Shown: piece after piece, positions 11,906-29,002 of the stretch | Layout of the letters: each line of letters begins with the position of its first letter | How positions within the stretch are numbered: position 1 is the stretch's first letter | Source of the DNA: Haliotis asinina | Lineage: Eukaryota > Mollusca > Gastropoda > Lepetellida > Haliotidae | Length of the DNA: 64,000 nucleotides | Direction: 5' to 3' | Assembly: GCF_037392515.1 (NCBI RefSeq) | Contig: NC_090291.1 | Location: forward strand, 19,570,001-19,634,000 | The notes under the pieces: generated by a model | What the model was told of the DNA's origin: nothing | Databases searched by the model: none | The model's input: the letters and a program-made list of their open reading frames with translations, nothing else | Translations under genes and position numbers: made by a program

Positions 11906-13230
11906 CAAAAATATTTTTCACCGTGGCCCTAATACGCCGCCGTACGTTTCCGCATGTTCCACATTTTTAAGTAAGATGCATAAAACGTCATAGTATACCG
12001 TGAGTTCTGTTTGTTTATTATGTCAAGCGGTTTGAAGAAGTCGTCCAAAACGTATCTCGGTGTCTGAAGCAGGTACGTGAGATCATTTATCTCAAAGTGG
12101 ACGACGATGAACTGGAAACGATGTTACAATAAAACTCACGTCAGAACTGACTCGATTAGGACAATCACAACTTAAGATTAGCTTTACAATATGCAATATG
12201 CCGTATGATGGATATGATACGACTATGTGCGTGATCTCATTTAAGATGGTCCATCCTTCAGCTCTTGTATGATATGAAGATGCCTCCTACCTGACACCTC
12301 CCCATGTCCCAGAGGAGATCAGGTATGTCTTCAATTGGGCTCCCGACAGGGATTTTGTCACTATGTCTTCGAAAATTCTGCCTCTGAGTAACCACAAACC
12401 AACAAGAACCACAATCATTTTCTTTCAGTTTTGCTTCTGTGTTATTAAAACGCCATATTAAAAAGTGGGTTTTACGACGATTGATATATTTCAATATGGC
12501 CTTGAGCATGAAGTCAAGATTCAATATCGTAAGTTGTCATTTGTAGCATAACTGTCATGGTGTCCGTAAACGAAGAAGATTATTGTGTGACCACGAGTTA
12601 CATAAATAAACATATTTTATTAAATTAAACGCTTTCAAAGACTTTCTGGAATCCAAAACCTCTCAAGTTAATTATACTTAAATAGTATAGACAGGAAATA
12701 TTTTTTCTTACATTTGAAAAATCGAAATAGGCTGAATTGTCACTGAATTTCAACATTTTAAATTGTTTTCTATGAAAAATTAATCAGTAAAAGTGGATTT
12801 GTGTGGTGTTTACTGTGATGAAATAATGACTGGGAAATATAAACATGGATTATCTTTCACACTTACTCTTGGATCAAATGACTTAAAGATGTTATTGTTA
12901 CAATGTTCCAAACTCACTTATGAATTATTGTCCCGGAGTTCCTTTGTCAAATGTTACGTGCAGTTTTAGTCAGTAGTGATCACATGAAAACAAAATATGC
13001 TTAAAATGTTCCAATCCAGTAAAAGGACGGCATGGATCTCTTGCTAACAGTATCTAGATCGATGTCACACTATCAGTTAAACGAGCAACCCTAATCAATC
13101 ATTAGGTGTCCGCCTCTGTTTGGCATAGGTAATTTCTAGCCAACAGGTGTTACAAGAGAGTGTGAGATCAAGTTTCGCTGTTAGCAGAACGTCAAATAGT
13201 CAGATCAAATCATTTGATACAAGATAATAG
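11906..13230. other. Intergenic, no gene seen
   Basis: There are only short frames. The 88-codon minus frame at 12258-12524 has no recognised motif and no splice partners. Confidence 0.5.
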
Positions 13231-13234
13231 TACT

Positions 13235-13520
13235 TAAAGTGTCCGACTGTCAAGCAGAAGACCCGGGTTCGATCTCCACACGGGTACCCCAATTGCGCAC
13301 ATCGATGCTCATGTTGTTGATCACTGGATTGTCTGGTGCAGACTCGATTATTTACAGGCTGGAATATTGCTGAGTGCGGCGTAAAACTAAACTCACTCTA
13401 GCACTCACTCCACATGGGTATAATGTATGATGCCAATTCCATGTGTCCCGAGCCTCGATATTGCTAGAACATTGTTAGAACATTGCCACAAGCGGCATAA
13501 AGCCATCTTTACTCACTTAC
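13235..13520 (+). repeat. Chimeric SINE (family A head, family B body) plus a family A tail
   Basis: The A-type B-box region (GACCCGGGTTCGATCTCC) runs to about 13290. From AATTGCGCACATCGATGCTC it continues as family B down to gcggcgtaaaactaaactcactc at about 13396. A separate degraded A tail follows at 13413-13520. Confidence 0.6.
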
Positions 13521-13996
13521 TGATACAAGCAGGCATGACGTTACTGATATATCGCAGAGTAGTGAATGCAATATATATTTATTAATCATAACACACATAC
13601 ATTGAAACATGTAACGAAGCTGCTACTGTAAAATCTTTTATGATATTATTTATTTCAAGATACAGTCCGTTGACTATCCGGTATAAAGACATTCTTTTCC
13701 GATTAATAGTTTCAGTATCTACTGTACCTTAGAGGCTCATATGATCTAATATATGTTGGTTTGGAGAAGTAGCTGCACATTATTCTCGCCATCAAACCTG
13801 TCATTATCATTCTTGGAATGTCAGTCTTATGCTTGGAAGCAGACAATTTTTAATCAATGAACACAATGTTTTGCTCAGACATACCAGACCCACCTTCAGA
13901 CACACAGAGTAACTTGAATCTGATATAAATGCATTTGTGCACAGCAAACCTTCCTGGTTAAAATGTATATGTTCTTTTGTCTACTTTCAAATGGTA

Positions 13997-16399
13997 TTAA
14001 CCCTGGGTCCTGCCTCCGTCTGAAGTGCTCGGGAGACCAGAGTTCTTGCCTGTAGGTTGCCTTCCAGGTGTCAAGCGAGGATTTTCATTCTGGAATGCAC
14101 CATTGTTGTCACCCTGACGTGGATTTCCTGGCACAGCTTGTCCAAACAGATTCTGAATTTGCTCAGGAGTCAGGGCTATACCTTCAATATCTTGGCCACT
14201 GCCCTGAGGATTTCTTGGATCGCCTGCCTGAGGATTTCTTGGATCACCTCCCTGAGGATTTCTTGGATCACCTCCCTGAGGATACCCTTGGTCACCACCC
14301 TGAGGATATCTTGGATCACTGCTCTGGGGATTTCTTAGATCACCTGCCTGAGGATTTCTTGGATCACCTCCCTGAGGATTTCTTGGATCACCTCCCTGAG
14401 GATACCCTTGGTCACCACCCTGAGGATATCTTGGATCACTGCCCTGGGGATTTCTTAGATCACCTCCCTGAGGATTTCTTGGATCACCTCCCCGAGGATA
14501 CCCTTGGTCACCTCCCTGAGGATATCTTGAATCACTTCCCTGAGGATATCGTAGATCACTGCCCTGGGAATATCTTGGATCCCCTCCCTGAGGATACCCT
14601 TGGTTACTACCCTGGGGATATCTTGAATCACTTCCCTGAGGATATCGTAGATCACTGCCCTGGGGATATCTTGGATCACCTCCCTGAGGGTATCTTGGAT
14701 CTCTGCCCTGGGGATATCTTGGATTACCTCCCTGAGAATACCTCTGGTCACCACCTTGGGGATATCGTGGATCACCACTCTGAGGATAGACTCGGTTATT
14801 TCCTGGCTGACTTGGTATCCTCGTAGGTTGCCCAGGTGTCGGACCATAGTATGGTAGTGTGCCTTCCTGCTGTCTAGGTATCAAGGGAATGCCTTGGTTC
14901 ATATTCGGGCGCTGGCTGTTTTCTTCAGGGTACCTTTGATTGCCCCCTGTGTTTCCAGACTGGGCAGGCCTTGATACGTTTGGTCTTTCACGTGTGGGAG
15001 GCTGAGCTGACGGTTGCCCTGATGAAGGGCTATAATATGGTATTGTGATTTGATTTGATGGTCTCGCTGGAGAACCCTGCACATTTCCAGACTGACCAAG
15101 AAGTTGGGCAACTTGCTCTTGTGTTAATATGATACCGCCATTGTTTCCCGGTTGACCATTTCGCTGAGGATATCTCTGAGAAGCAACATCATTAGCTCCA
15201 GGCCTGGGTACTGGTGAATTGCCTCCTCCAGGTAAAGCACTCGGTCTATAAGGATCATAAACTTGTCTACCTTGTACCCCTTGAGGCGCGCCCTGTACAT
15301 CAGGCCGTTTTGGAAGAACAGCTTGTTGTTGGCCGCCATTTGGATAAATCACACGAGCACCTCCAGGGTTCTGTTGACTGTTGTCAGGTGGCGAAGAAGG
15401 ATTACCCTGGAATCCTTGTATCTCGCCACCACGTGCATACAGTGACCCAAGATCCATCGACGTAGGTCTCAAGGGTCTACCAGCAAACAGACTATTGTTC
15501 CCTATGCTCTTTAACAGGGCATTGATATCAATATCTGAAGGCTGTTGAGATGCTCCTGATCCGTGTCTACCGTTGTTGTTTCCGAAAAGAGCAGCAAAGT
15601 CAACACTACTGGTAGGTTGTGGATTCCTGTTGGGACCGGGGTCCGGGTTTCGTCCGAATTGGGGAGATTTCGGATTCCTGTCACTATTTCCATTTGGCCT
15701 GGTTTGGACAGTAGGATCCACCGTTTGTCCAGAACCACCGGTTCTGCTATGTTCTGCACTGCTTTGTCCTTTACCTTCACCATTGTTACTCAGTGGACTT
15801 TGAGACTTCCTGTGATCATTACTATTGGGTAGATACAGAACGTCCCTAAAATATGGTGCGCCTTGTCCATAAGTTACCGATGGAATATATCCTGAGGGTT
15901 TCCCCTGTGTGTATGACGGTGCTGTTGGTCGAACTGGATATCCATAACCACCAGAGTAAGGACTGAAGTACCCATTGTATGGAACACCATACCTGCCATA
16001 CCAGAACGGTTGTCGTCTATACAGGAAATGTTGTGGATATCCGTAACTTGGTCGATAATTCGGATTAGGAATATCCTGGCCATCATACATCTGTCTCCTG
16101 GGGTAATATTCAGGGCTTACATGTCTTTTATACCCAGTAGACTGGGAAACGGATACTTGCCTCTTCATGGGATACATGTTATCATTGTAAAGAGAGCCAG
16201 TGGCAGGTTGTCTGTTGGAATTCTCAGGAGTGTTTCCATATGCATGCTTGTACCTTTGTCCCTTAAGACTCTGTTGTTGGTTAGTTGCACCACGTCTTGA
16301 CTCTGAATTGGTGTCTTGGTAGGTGTATTTTGTTGGAGTTTGTGCTGCAGCACAAACAGCCACAACAAGAACTGCCAAACACCCTTGAGACAGAACCAT
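13997..16399 (-). CDS. Secreted Gly/Pro/Gln/Tyr-rich octapeptide-repeat protein (800 aa, intronless)
   Basis: A single open frame runs from ATG at 16399 to a stop at 13997. The start has a clear signal peptide (MVLSQGCLAVLVVAVCAAAQ). Residues ~20-125 are basic and polar with dibasic KR/RR sites. Residues ~120-200 are Tyr/Gly/Pro-rich (WYGRYGVPYNGY). Residues ~200-520 are low-complexity Q/P/N/G. Residues ~545-745 hold about 24 tandem octapeptides of form [GA][GS][DN][PLSQ][RG][YN][PS]Q. Short hydrophobic motifs punctuate the disorder, notably LTQEQVAQLLGQ and LTPEQIQNLFGQ. There are almost no cysteines. Such composition is seen in shell-matrix, cuticle, mucus or adhesive proteins, but I recognise no specific family. 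A TATA box lies 51-58 bases upstream. The long frames on the opposite strand are shadows of the 24-bp repeat. Confidence 0.85.
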   Translation of the reverse strand: MVLSQGCLAVLVVAVCAAAQTPTKYTYQDTNSESRRGATNQQQSLKGQRYKHAYGNTPENSNRQPATGSLYNDNMYPMKRQVSVSQSTGYKRHVSPEYYPRRQMYDGQDIPNPNYRPSYGYPQHFLYRRQPFWYGRYGVPYNGYFSPYSGGYGYPVRPTAPSYTQGKPSGYIPSVTYGQGAPYFRDVLYLPNSNDHRKSQSPLSNNGEGKGQSSAEHSRTGGSGQTVDPTVQTRPNGNSDRNPKSPQFGRNPDPGPNRNPQPTSSVDFAALFGNNNGRHGSGASQQPSDIDINALLKSIGNNSLFAGRPLRPTSMDLGSLYARGGEIQGFQGNPSSPPDNSQQNPGGARVIYPNGGQQQAVLPKRPDVQGAPQGVQGRQVYDPYRPSALPGGGNSPVPRPGANDVASQRYPQRNGQPGNNGGIILTQEQVAQLLGQSGNVQGSPARPSNQITIPYYSPSSGQPSAQPPTRERPNVSRPAQSGNTGGNQRYPEENSQRPNMNQGIPLIPRQQEGTLPYYGPTPGQPTRIPSQPGNNRVYPQSGDPRYPQGGDQRYSQGGNPRYPQGRDPRYPQGGDPRYPQGSDLRYPQGSDSRYPQGSNQGYPQGGDPRYSQGSDLRYPQGSDSRYPQGGDQGYPRGGDPRNPQGGDLRNPQGSDPRYPQGGDQGYPQGGDPRNPQGGDPRNPQAGDLRNPQSSDPRYPQGGDQGYPQGGDPRNPQGGDPRNPQAGDPRNPQGSGQDIEGIALTPEQIQNLFGQAVPGNPRQGDNNGAFQNENPRLTPGRQPTGKNSGLPSTSDGGRTQG

Positions 16400-16449
16400 A
16401 GCTGCTGACTTGATTTTGCTATGATAAAGAGAAACTCAACTTCTTTCAA

Positions 16450-16457
16450 CTTTATAT
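16450..16457 (-). promoter_or_regulatory. TATA box of the octapeptide-repeat gene
   Basis: ATATAAAG on the minus strand lies 51-58 bases upstream of the ATG at 16399, which implies a 5' UTR of roughly 25-30 bases. Confidence 0.5.
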
Positions 16458-16749
16458 TCAGTCATGTTTGCTTCCAGTTGTGTGTGTCCAGAGGTGACCC
16501 ATGGTGTCAACGGAGTCAATAGTCTATTTAACGACGTATATAGCTTTGCCTCTGATCCATTTCCACCTCATTAGAGTGTTTATAGAAGGAAGCCAAGATA
16601 AATGTCATATGTCCTGTTAAACAAAATGTATGATTAACCATGACTCTCCCTAGATAGTTAAATGTAAGTAACAAGCCATGAACCAGTTCGTATAGTCTGT
16701 GGGGGAAATCAGTATACTTCAAACATTCCCAAATTTTACTGAACACTGA

Positions 16750-17300
16750 TTCTTCTACAAAAGTTTCGGGGTTTTATACTTTATTAGAATCTTTTCTGTT
16801 TTATATCTAAACATATTTCTTTATTATTCCAGTCTTTGTATCAGTTTAGCATGTTTTACAATGAACCACAAGTTGGTCCTAATGTACAATTCTCGGTTGG
16901 AGAAAGTTTTCCATCATGACGTCCTTCTTAACATATTTGCCTAACTTAAATTTACTTTTGAGTCTCGGTTCAATCTATCAGTGAGGATTGTGATTTACCA
17001 AATACTGTAAACATATCTTTTTCATAATTAAAATACCACCAATTCACTACATACGTACACACTTGTAGCATAATAGATACGGGTAAAAGCTGACCAAATT
17101 ACCATTTAAAATACCAGATATTTCAAATGTCTTTGATCAATCTGACTTAGCAGCAAAGACTCTTAATGTTTGTTAATGCAATGATATGCAGGAAATGTTA
17201 AATATCCTTCAATCCTGGCTTATCATCCGCTCTAATGGGGCAAATTAACATTGAAACTATGAAGTGTTTGTGTACGTGACACTTGAAAGGGGAATGACTT
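16750..17300. other. Intergenic, no gene seen
   Basis: AT-rich sequence with no convincing frame, splice chain or repeat. Confidence 0.5.
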
Positions 17301-17307
17301 TGCGTTT

Positions 17308-17590
17308 ACTGATGGTATTAGTCAGTTTTGTGTAATGAGTGAGTGAGTATGGTTTTAGCAACATTTACGCAAAATCACCAGAAATGGGCTTTACATATTG
17401 TACCCGTGTGGGAAGCGTTTACTCAAGGTATTAGTCAGTTTTCTGTAAAGAGTGAGTGAGTTTGGTTTTAGCAACATTTAAGCAAAATCACCAGAAATGG
17501 GCTTTACATATTGTACCCGTGTGGGGATCCGAACGCGGGTCTAAGGCATGACGAGCGGGCACTTGAAGCAGTAAGCTGCCCCACTTCCCC
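17308..17590 (-). repeat. SINE family A, two tandem copies of the 3' part
   Basis: A ~112-bp block (17308-17415 and 17419-17525) is repeated. Both copies include the unrelated flank GGTATTAGTCAGTTTT, so host flank and SINE tail were duplicated together. The second copy continues to the tRNA-like head. Confidence 0.7.
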
Positions 17591-17599
17591 TTGCACAAA

Positions 17600-18395
17600 G
17601 AGAGATATGAACTACGATAACGAACATTATGTACGTGTATTCATAAAAGAAAAATGTTACGATATCAGCTCTGGAATATCTCACTTGATGAGCACGTTTC
17701 TATAGGGGCATTAGTTTGCATTACATCTTTCAAGAATTAGAAAAACGTTTTCACTGAACTGCTGCCGATTTCTAACAAACACAATGGAACGTATACAAAT
17801 CTTAATATTTTCGTAGAAGTGAGTTATGAAATTCATGTCTTGGGCATATGTATATACTAGACAAAATAAGTTAGGTATATTGGTAATTTTATTATTGATA
17901 TTATATCAGTGCGTCAATGAGTGAATAGATCATTATTCAAAACTTCAAAATTTGCAAATATCCCTAACTATTTTTGTTTTGCATACAATTTATATAGGAT
18001 CTACTCGAGCACATGCATTAATCACCTCAATAGGATTTGATCAAGATAAGGCCAGTGACGGCCACACTTGCCCCTCATGAAAATTGGTATTTTATAGAAT
18101 TTGTGGTATGATTCTGGCTATATCAAAATAATGTGCTTGTTACTATCAAGTGGTGATGATATCGGGTGTTCATGAAATGATCATGATAACATGATGCATT
18201 CTTTGGTAGCCAGGCAACCCATCCTTCAAATGAAGTTCTATTGGGCTAGAAGAAAACCTACGATAGAGAGTTCGAAAGTAATTTTGTCCTTGGTTATGTT
18301 TCCAGGTTTGCGATCACATTACTCAGAGAGTTTCATCAAAATGGTAAACGTCTGAGAAGTTTATCACTTTGTGGTTGCCTTTCATGTTCAACGCC
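17600..18395. other. Intergenic, no gene seen
   Basis: No supported gene or structured repeat was found. Confidence 0.5.
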
Positions 18396-18396
18396 C

Positions 18397-18630
18397 GTGA
18401 AGATCCAGGTCAGAATTGGTCTCAGCAACCCATGTTTGTCGTAAGGTGCGATTTACGGGAACGGATGGGATGGTCAAGCTCCCTGACTTGCTTGACACAT
18501 GTCATTGTATTTCAGTTGCGTAGATCGATGTTCATGCTGTTGATCACTGTCTGGTCCAGACTCGATTATTTACAGACCGCCGCCAAGAAGAATATGAATA
18601 CTGCTGATTACTGAAACTACACTCACTCGT
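18397..18630 (+). repeat. SINE-like family B
   Basis: Near full length: cgtgaagatcc start, TTGACACATGTCATTG, GCTGTTGATCACTG, GACTCGATTATTTACAGACC and an actcactc tail. Confidence 0.75.
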
Positions 18631-18704
18631 TCTCTATATGTCCGATGGACACCTGCTACTGATTGCGGCGTAAAACTAAACTCACTCTCTCTTATATTCA
18701 GCAT

Positions 18705-19060
18705 CAGCGAAGATCCGGATTAGAATTGGTCTTCAGCAACTGGTTAACAGTATCAATGGCGCTGAACAATAAGAACACATCTGTCTGGCCTGTTTCAGTT
18801 TCAAACCAAACAGACCCGTGAAGGTCCCAGGGTAGAATAGGCCTTCAGCAACCCATGCATGCCATAAAAGGTTACTGTGCTTGTCGTAAGAGGTGACTAA
18901 CGGGATCGGGTGGTCAGGCTCGCTGACTCCGTTGACACATGTCATTGGGTCCCAATTGCGCAGATTGATATTCATGCTGTTGACCACCGGATTATTTGGT
19001 CCAGACTCAACTATTTACAGACCGCCACCATATAGCTGGAACATTGATGTGGCTTTAAAC
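18705..19060 (+). repeat. SINE-like family B, fragment plus longer copy
   Basis: A short 5' fragment at 18705-18745 is followed by a copy at 18818-19060 running from cgtgaaggtcc to CCATATAGCTGGAACATTG, with no terminal tail. Confidence 0.75.
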
Positions 19061-19191
19061 AAAACAACAAATCTTATATTTAACTGACACGCCGAGATGT
19101 AGAAGAAATATCTACAAGTGTCAAATCTGTCGTTCAACCAAGTCACTGAAACTAAACGGGAATAAAAGCGAACATCAATGTGCGAAGTTAT

Positions 19192-19197
19192 TTTATT
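19192..19197 (-). terminator. Polyadenylation signal of gene 2
   Basis: AATAAA on the minus strand lies about 100 bases past the gene 2 stop codon. Confidence 0.6.
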
Positions 19198-19212
19198 AAT
19201 GAGTAATAAGAA

Positions 19213-19246
19213 ATACATCTGCATTTGCCAATTATGATGCAATAAT
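19213..19246 (-). promoter_or_regulatory. Conserved 3' UTR block of gene 2
   Basis: Minus-strand TTGCATCATAATTGGCA and its flanks recur at 28921-28953, the equivalent position downstream of gene 3. It is the only non-coding stretch of the two 3' ends I see conserved. Confidence 0.5.
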
Positions 19247-19294
19247 ATCAATGACATAGAAAGTGCATATTTACATGTGCTTATGTATGGGTTT

Positions 19295-25683
<6,389 letters not shown>

Positions 25684-25706
25684 CCTCAAATCTACGGTTG
25701 ATCTCG

Positions 25707-25714
25707 TTATATAT
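25707..25714 (-). promoter_or_regulatory. TATA box of gene 2
   Basis: ATATATAA on the minus strand lies 24-31 bases upstream of the first ATG at 25683. Initiation about 30 bases downstream would leave almost no 5' UTR before this ATG. The second in-frame ATG (25677) is an alternative start, and both keep the signal peptide. Confidence 0.5.
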
Positions 25715-25814
25715 CGGCTTGGTACACCATTGCCAGCCCTGCAAACACCTTCCGGGAATGTCGCCCAGGCCTAATTTGTGTGATGTTTCCCCACCCAAGC
25801 CAAACACTCACACC

Positions 25815-27635
25815 GGAGCGGGGATAACCTCCTCGTGCTCAGATTTGGTGGTTGGAAGGTTTAATTAAAGTGATGTTACTCTTAGAAACAAACTAAGAAG
25901 ACACACCGTGTCAACACTTTTGGTATATTTGACGGGTATTACAGAATTGTTCTTGGAGATTAAGTTACCAGTCAAATAGAATTATGCCAAAAGCTGTGTA
26001 TATTTAACACAAAAGAAGGCATTTACTGTTATTTTAAAGTATAACGAAGAATAAAGAATAATTTCTGTAAAGCTTTGACTGTTAACATTAGATTATGTTT
26101 TGACTGAGCTAAAGATAAAATGAAGAAAAGAGTATGATTTGGAACTGTTCTTAATGTATGACTTGTGGGGGTGTGGTTATGAATTTTATCGGTAAGCAGG
26201 TAACGTTTGAATTAACCATTGTTCATTAGGAAAGATCATGGGCACAAATGGTAAAAGTCAAAATAACGAAATTGCAAACCACACTGAGTTGTTTAGAGAG
26301 TAAAATTTTGGAATATACCCTATCAAACATGTTGAAAGCTTTACTGAGGATTTCATATAAATATTGCGTATATCTCTTTAAGACCTTATTCTATTGCACC
26401 TCAAAAGCTGGAAAATGTACCTGTTGGAATATTGCTCTCGAAGGCATTTCACTGTTACAACGCTGAGTAATGTTGGCCTTTTTAACTTTAATTTGCATAC
26501 ATAGACATTTGCATACCTGAGATAGTTTCACTAGTCTATTTTCTCTAAAGATGAAATGGGTAAACCAGTAGCTATTTCGCCATTATTTGATCAAATTCTT
26601 TTGTTTCGCTTTTGCCAATCTGGGCAACTCTGATTCATGTGCATAATAAATATTCTGTGAAATTGGAAATTAAGATTTCACTACGAAATGGTCTTTGACG
26701 TAAAAACATGCTAAATATTGACTGGTGGAAATATAACATAATAATACATCTATTACACGTCACATTTATGTACTGATGAATAAAAGACGCATCATATGTT
26801 CTCTTCAAGATGTTTGTTTGGAAAGAAATAGCAAATCGGATGCAAAACAAAGCTTGTGTCCTAAGTTCATTGGTTCGAAATTAAAAAAACATCGTGAGAA
26901 ATGTGATGAAAGGGAGATAACTCCTATCACTAACGGTGGACGTTTTCCCTCATGACCTCGAGATACCTTGGTATAGAATAATTTCGTTTTGCATCGTCGA
27001 TATATATTTGTGAAATGAATACTAAATTGACAATTAGACTTCCGAATGGTGCAGGGATTGTTAAATTGGGTCCTTAGCTTTCTAAATGTTAGCTTTTCAC
27101 ACAGTTCTCACACCAAAATGCGCCATTACTTCCCACATTTTAACAATCCTGGCTCCGTCAGCACCACGTTCGGGGACTTCAGTCGGGATTGTAACTAGAG
27201 TCTACTTTGAAAGACGTTAGTATTAGCCTTCCCCTTTACCATGGCATCAGGTACCTATAAACTGCTTTATGAAGTTATGCATATTCACACAAAAATCATA
27301 TGCTCAGGACAACCGGTGTGCACTGTTAACCAACGTACGGAAGGAATATTGTCCAAGAAACTCTCAGAAGTCTGTCTTCCTGAGTGTGAGTCCGTTCACC
27401 ATCCCCCTGTTCCCTGAGAAGGATGTGGAGAGATGTGATGAATATGTTCAAGGCTGAAAAATCGAACATTCATCAGTTACTCGATCCGCATCATCAGATA
27501 TAAGGTGTAAACAGTAGTAAGCAGAATGGATCTGAGTGTTCAAGCATCTCTACATGACGAGACACAACCACGTTCATAACTGATTGTGAATATTTTTATT
27601 GCATCTCCCACTTCATTCTTAAGCTAGGGTATGCT
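25815..27635. other. Intergenic, no gene seen
   Basis: Only short chance frames, with no domain motif or splice chain. Confidence 0.5.
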
Positions 27636-27639
27636 TAGC

Positions 27640-27855
27640 TTGCTTGTTGTTAAACACTGCACTGAGAAACATTTCAGCTATATGACAGCAGGCTGTAAAT
27701 TATCTGCCAGACAATCCAGTGATGAACAGTATGAGCATACGATGACAAGTGTCAACTATGTCAATGAGCCTGACTACCCGCTCCCGATTAGTCTCCCCTT
27801 TGAGAAGCATGGGTTACTGAAGATCAATTCTAACGCGGATCTTCACGTGTCCAGA
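27640..27855 (-). repeat. SINE-like family B, diverged
   Basis: Contains CAGACAATCCAGTGATGAAC, AAGTGTCAACTATGTCAATG and GATCAATTCTAACGCGGATC. Confidence 0.65.
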
Positions 27856-28298
27856 GTATGCATACACCTTCGAAATCATAAAAGGATATGAACGCTTTTC
27901 CTGTTTACTTTCTGGATAAATATTCTTTGAATATCTGAATTGCTATAGGATAATTTTCGTTGGGTTTCTGAGTAGACATTACACAAAGGGCTATCACTGA
28001 CAGCTCCAAACATTCGCAGCATGTCCTGCTCCGTGAACGATACAATAGATTCAGTGTTACGCCCTTCCTTAAAAACAAACACACTTTTAATTCAATCTGA
28101 GAGATTGTATTTACTTTTCAAACCTGATGAGTCGGACGCGCTTATTCGACTGCAGAAAATCGCACAAACGACTTCTTTCATTACGAAAGATTCACAGTAT
28201 TTGCGTTGCCACATGCAGCCATGAGATTTTCAATCGGAACACTCCTCCTATAACTTGCAGATGAAGACTGTAAAATTCTCCGCCATGTCTGGTCCATA

Positions 28299-28419
28299 CT
28301 GAACAGCAAAAGAAACGCATTTTTGAAAAAATGAAATCTCACAAAAGTAAGCGTTCATGTTTATGCCTTCTATTTAAAGCCTTGGCCAAAAACAGGGTTG
28401 CGTTTCTTTTACTGTTCAG
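28299..28419. mobile_element. MITE family 2, copy 1 (121 bp, TA-flanked)
   Basis: The terminal inverted repeats begin CTGAACAGCAAAAGAAACGC on the left and match on the right with one change over 22 bases. TA lies on both sides. The second copy is at 33907-34025. No coding capacity; the TA target suggests a Tc1/mariner-type mobiliser. Confidence 0.75.
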
Positions 28420-28920
28420 TATATTCCAGCGGTATAACTGTAAGATGGAAAATGCAAGACTAACCTTCATATGCAACCATGTTGAAGATGAAACCTGGTC
28501 TCGTTTCCCCTTTTATCACCTGAGCCCGCACGTTAAAAAATGAAATATTTGCCGAACAAATTATGGCAGATTGATGTTTTAAACTGAAATAATTTAATTA
28601 AGTATGTTACTATTTTAGTATTAAAGGTGAACGCTTTTAAGTACATTCAAAAGGTGTTGCTAAATGAAGAGGCATGAGAGCATGTTTGTCTTGGCAGTGT
28701 TTGTTTACCACTAATTCCTTCACACCAAAAACATTTGAAAACATAATATATACCACCCTTTCAAAGGTTCCTCATTTTTTTCATTTTAGAAATCCATTAC
28801 AACTTGATCGATTACAACCATAAAAACTGATAGATACGAGCTTCAGGATCAACGATCGTTTGATAAACAGACCACAGAAAAATATTTTATGCCAATATTT
28901 TTTATAACCTTAAATACAAT

Positions 28921-28953
28921 ACACATCTGCAAATGCCAATTATGATGCAATAA
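28921..28953 (-). promoter_or_regulatory. Conserved 3' UTR block of gene 3
   Basis: It matches 19213-19246 downstream of gene 2 (TTGCATCATAATTGGCA plus flanks) and lies 50-80 bases past the gene 3 stop. No clean AATAAA follows; AT-rich variants lie just beyond. Confidence 0.5.
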
Positions 28954-29002
28954 CAATATTATTCACGTCTATCTGACGGTGTTCATTTTGATTTTCCGGT
29001 CT

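Noticed and set aside
14068-14826. 252-codon plus-strand frame (FLDHLPED repeats) antisense to the octapeptide gene
   Set aside because: It is a shadow of the 24-bp repeat; the minus-strand frame is longer, has a signal peptide and a TATA box.
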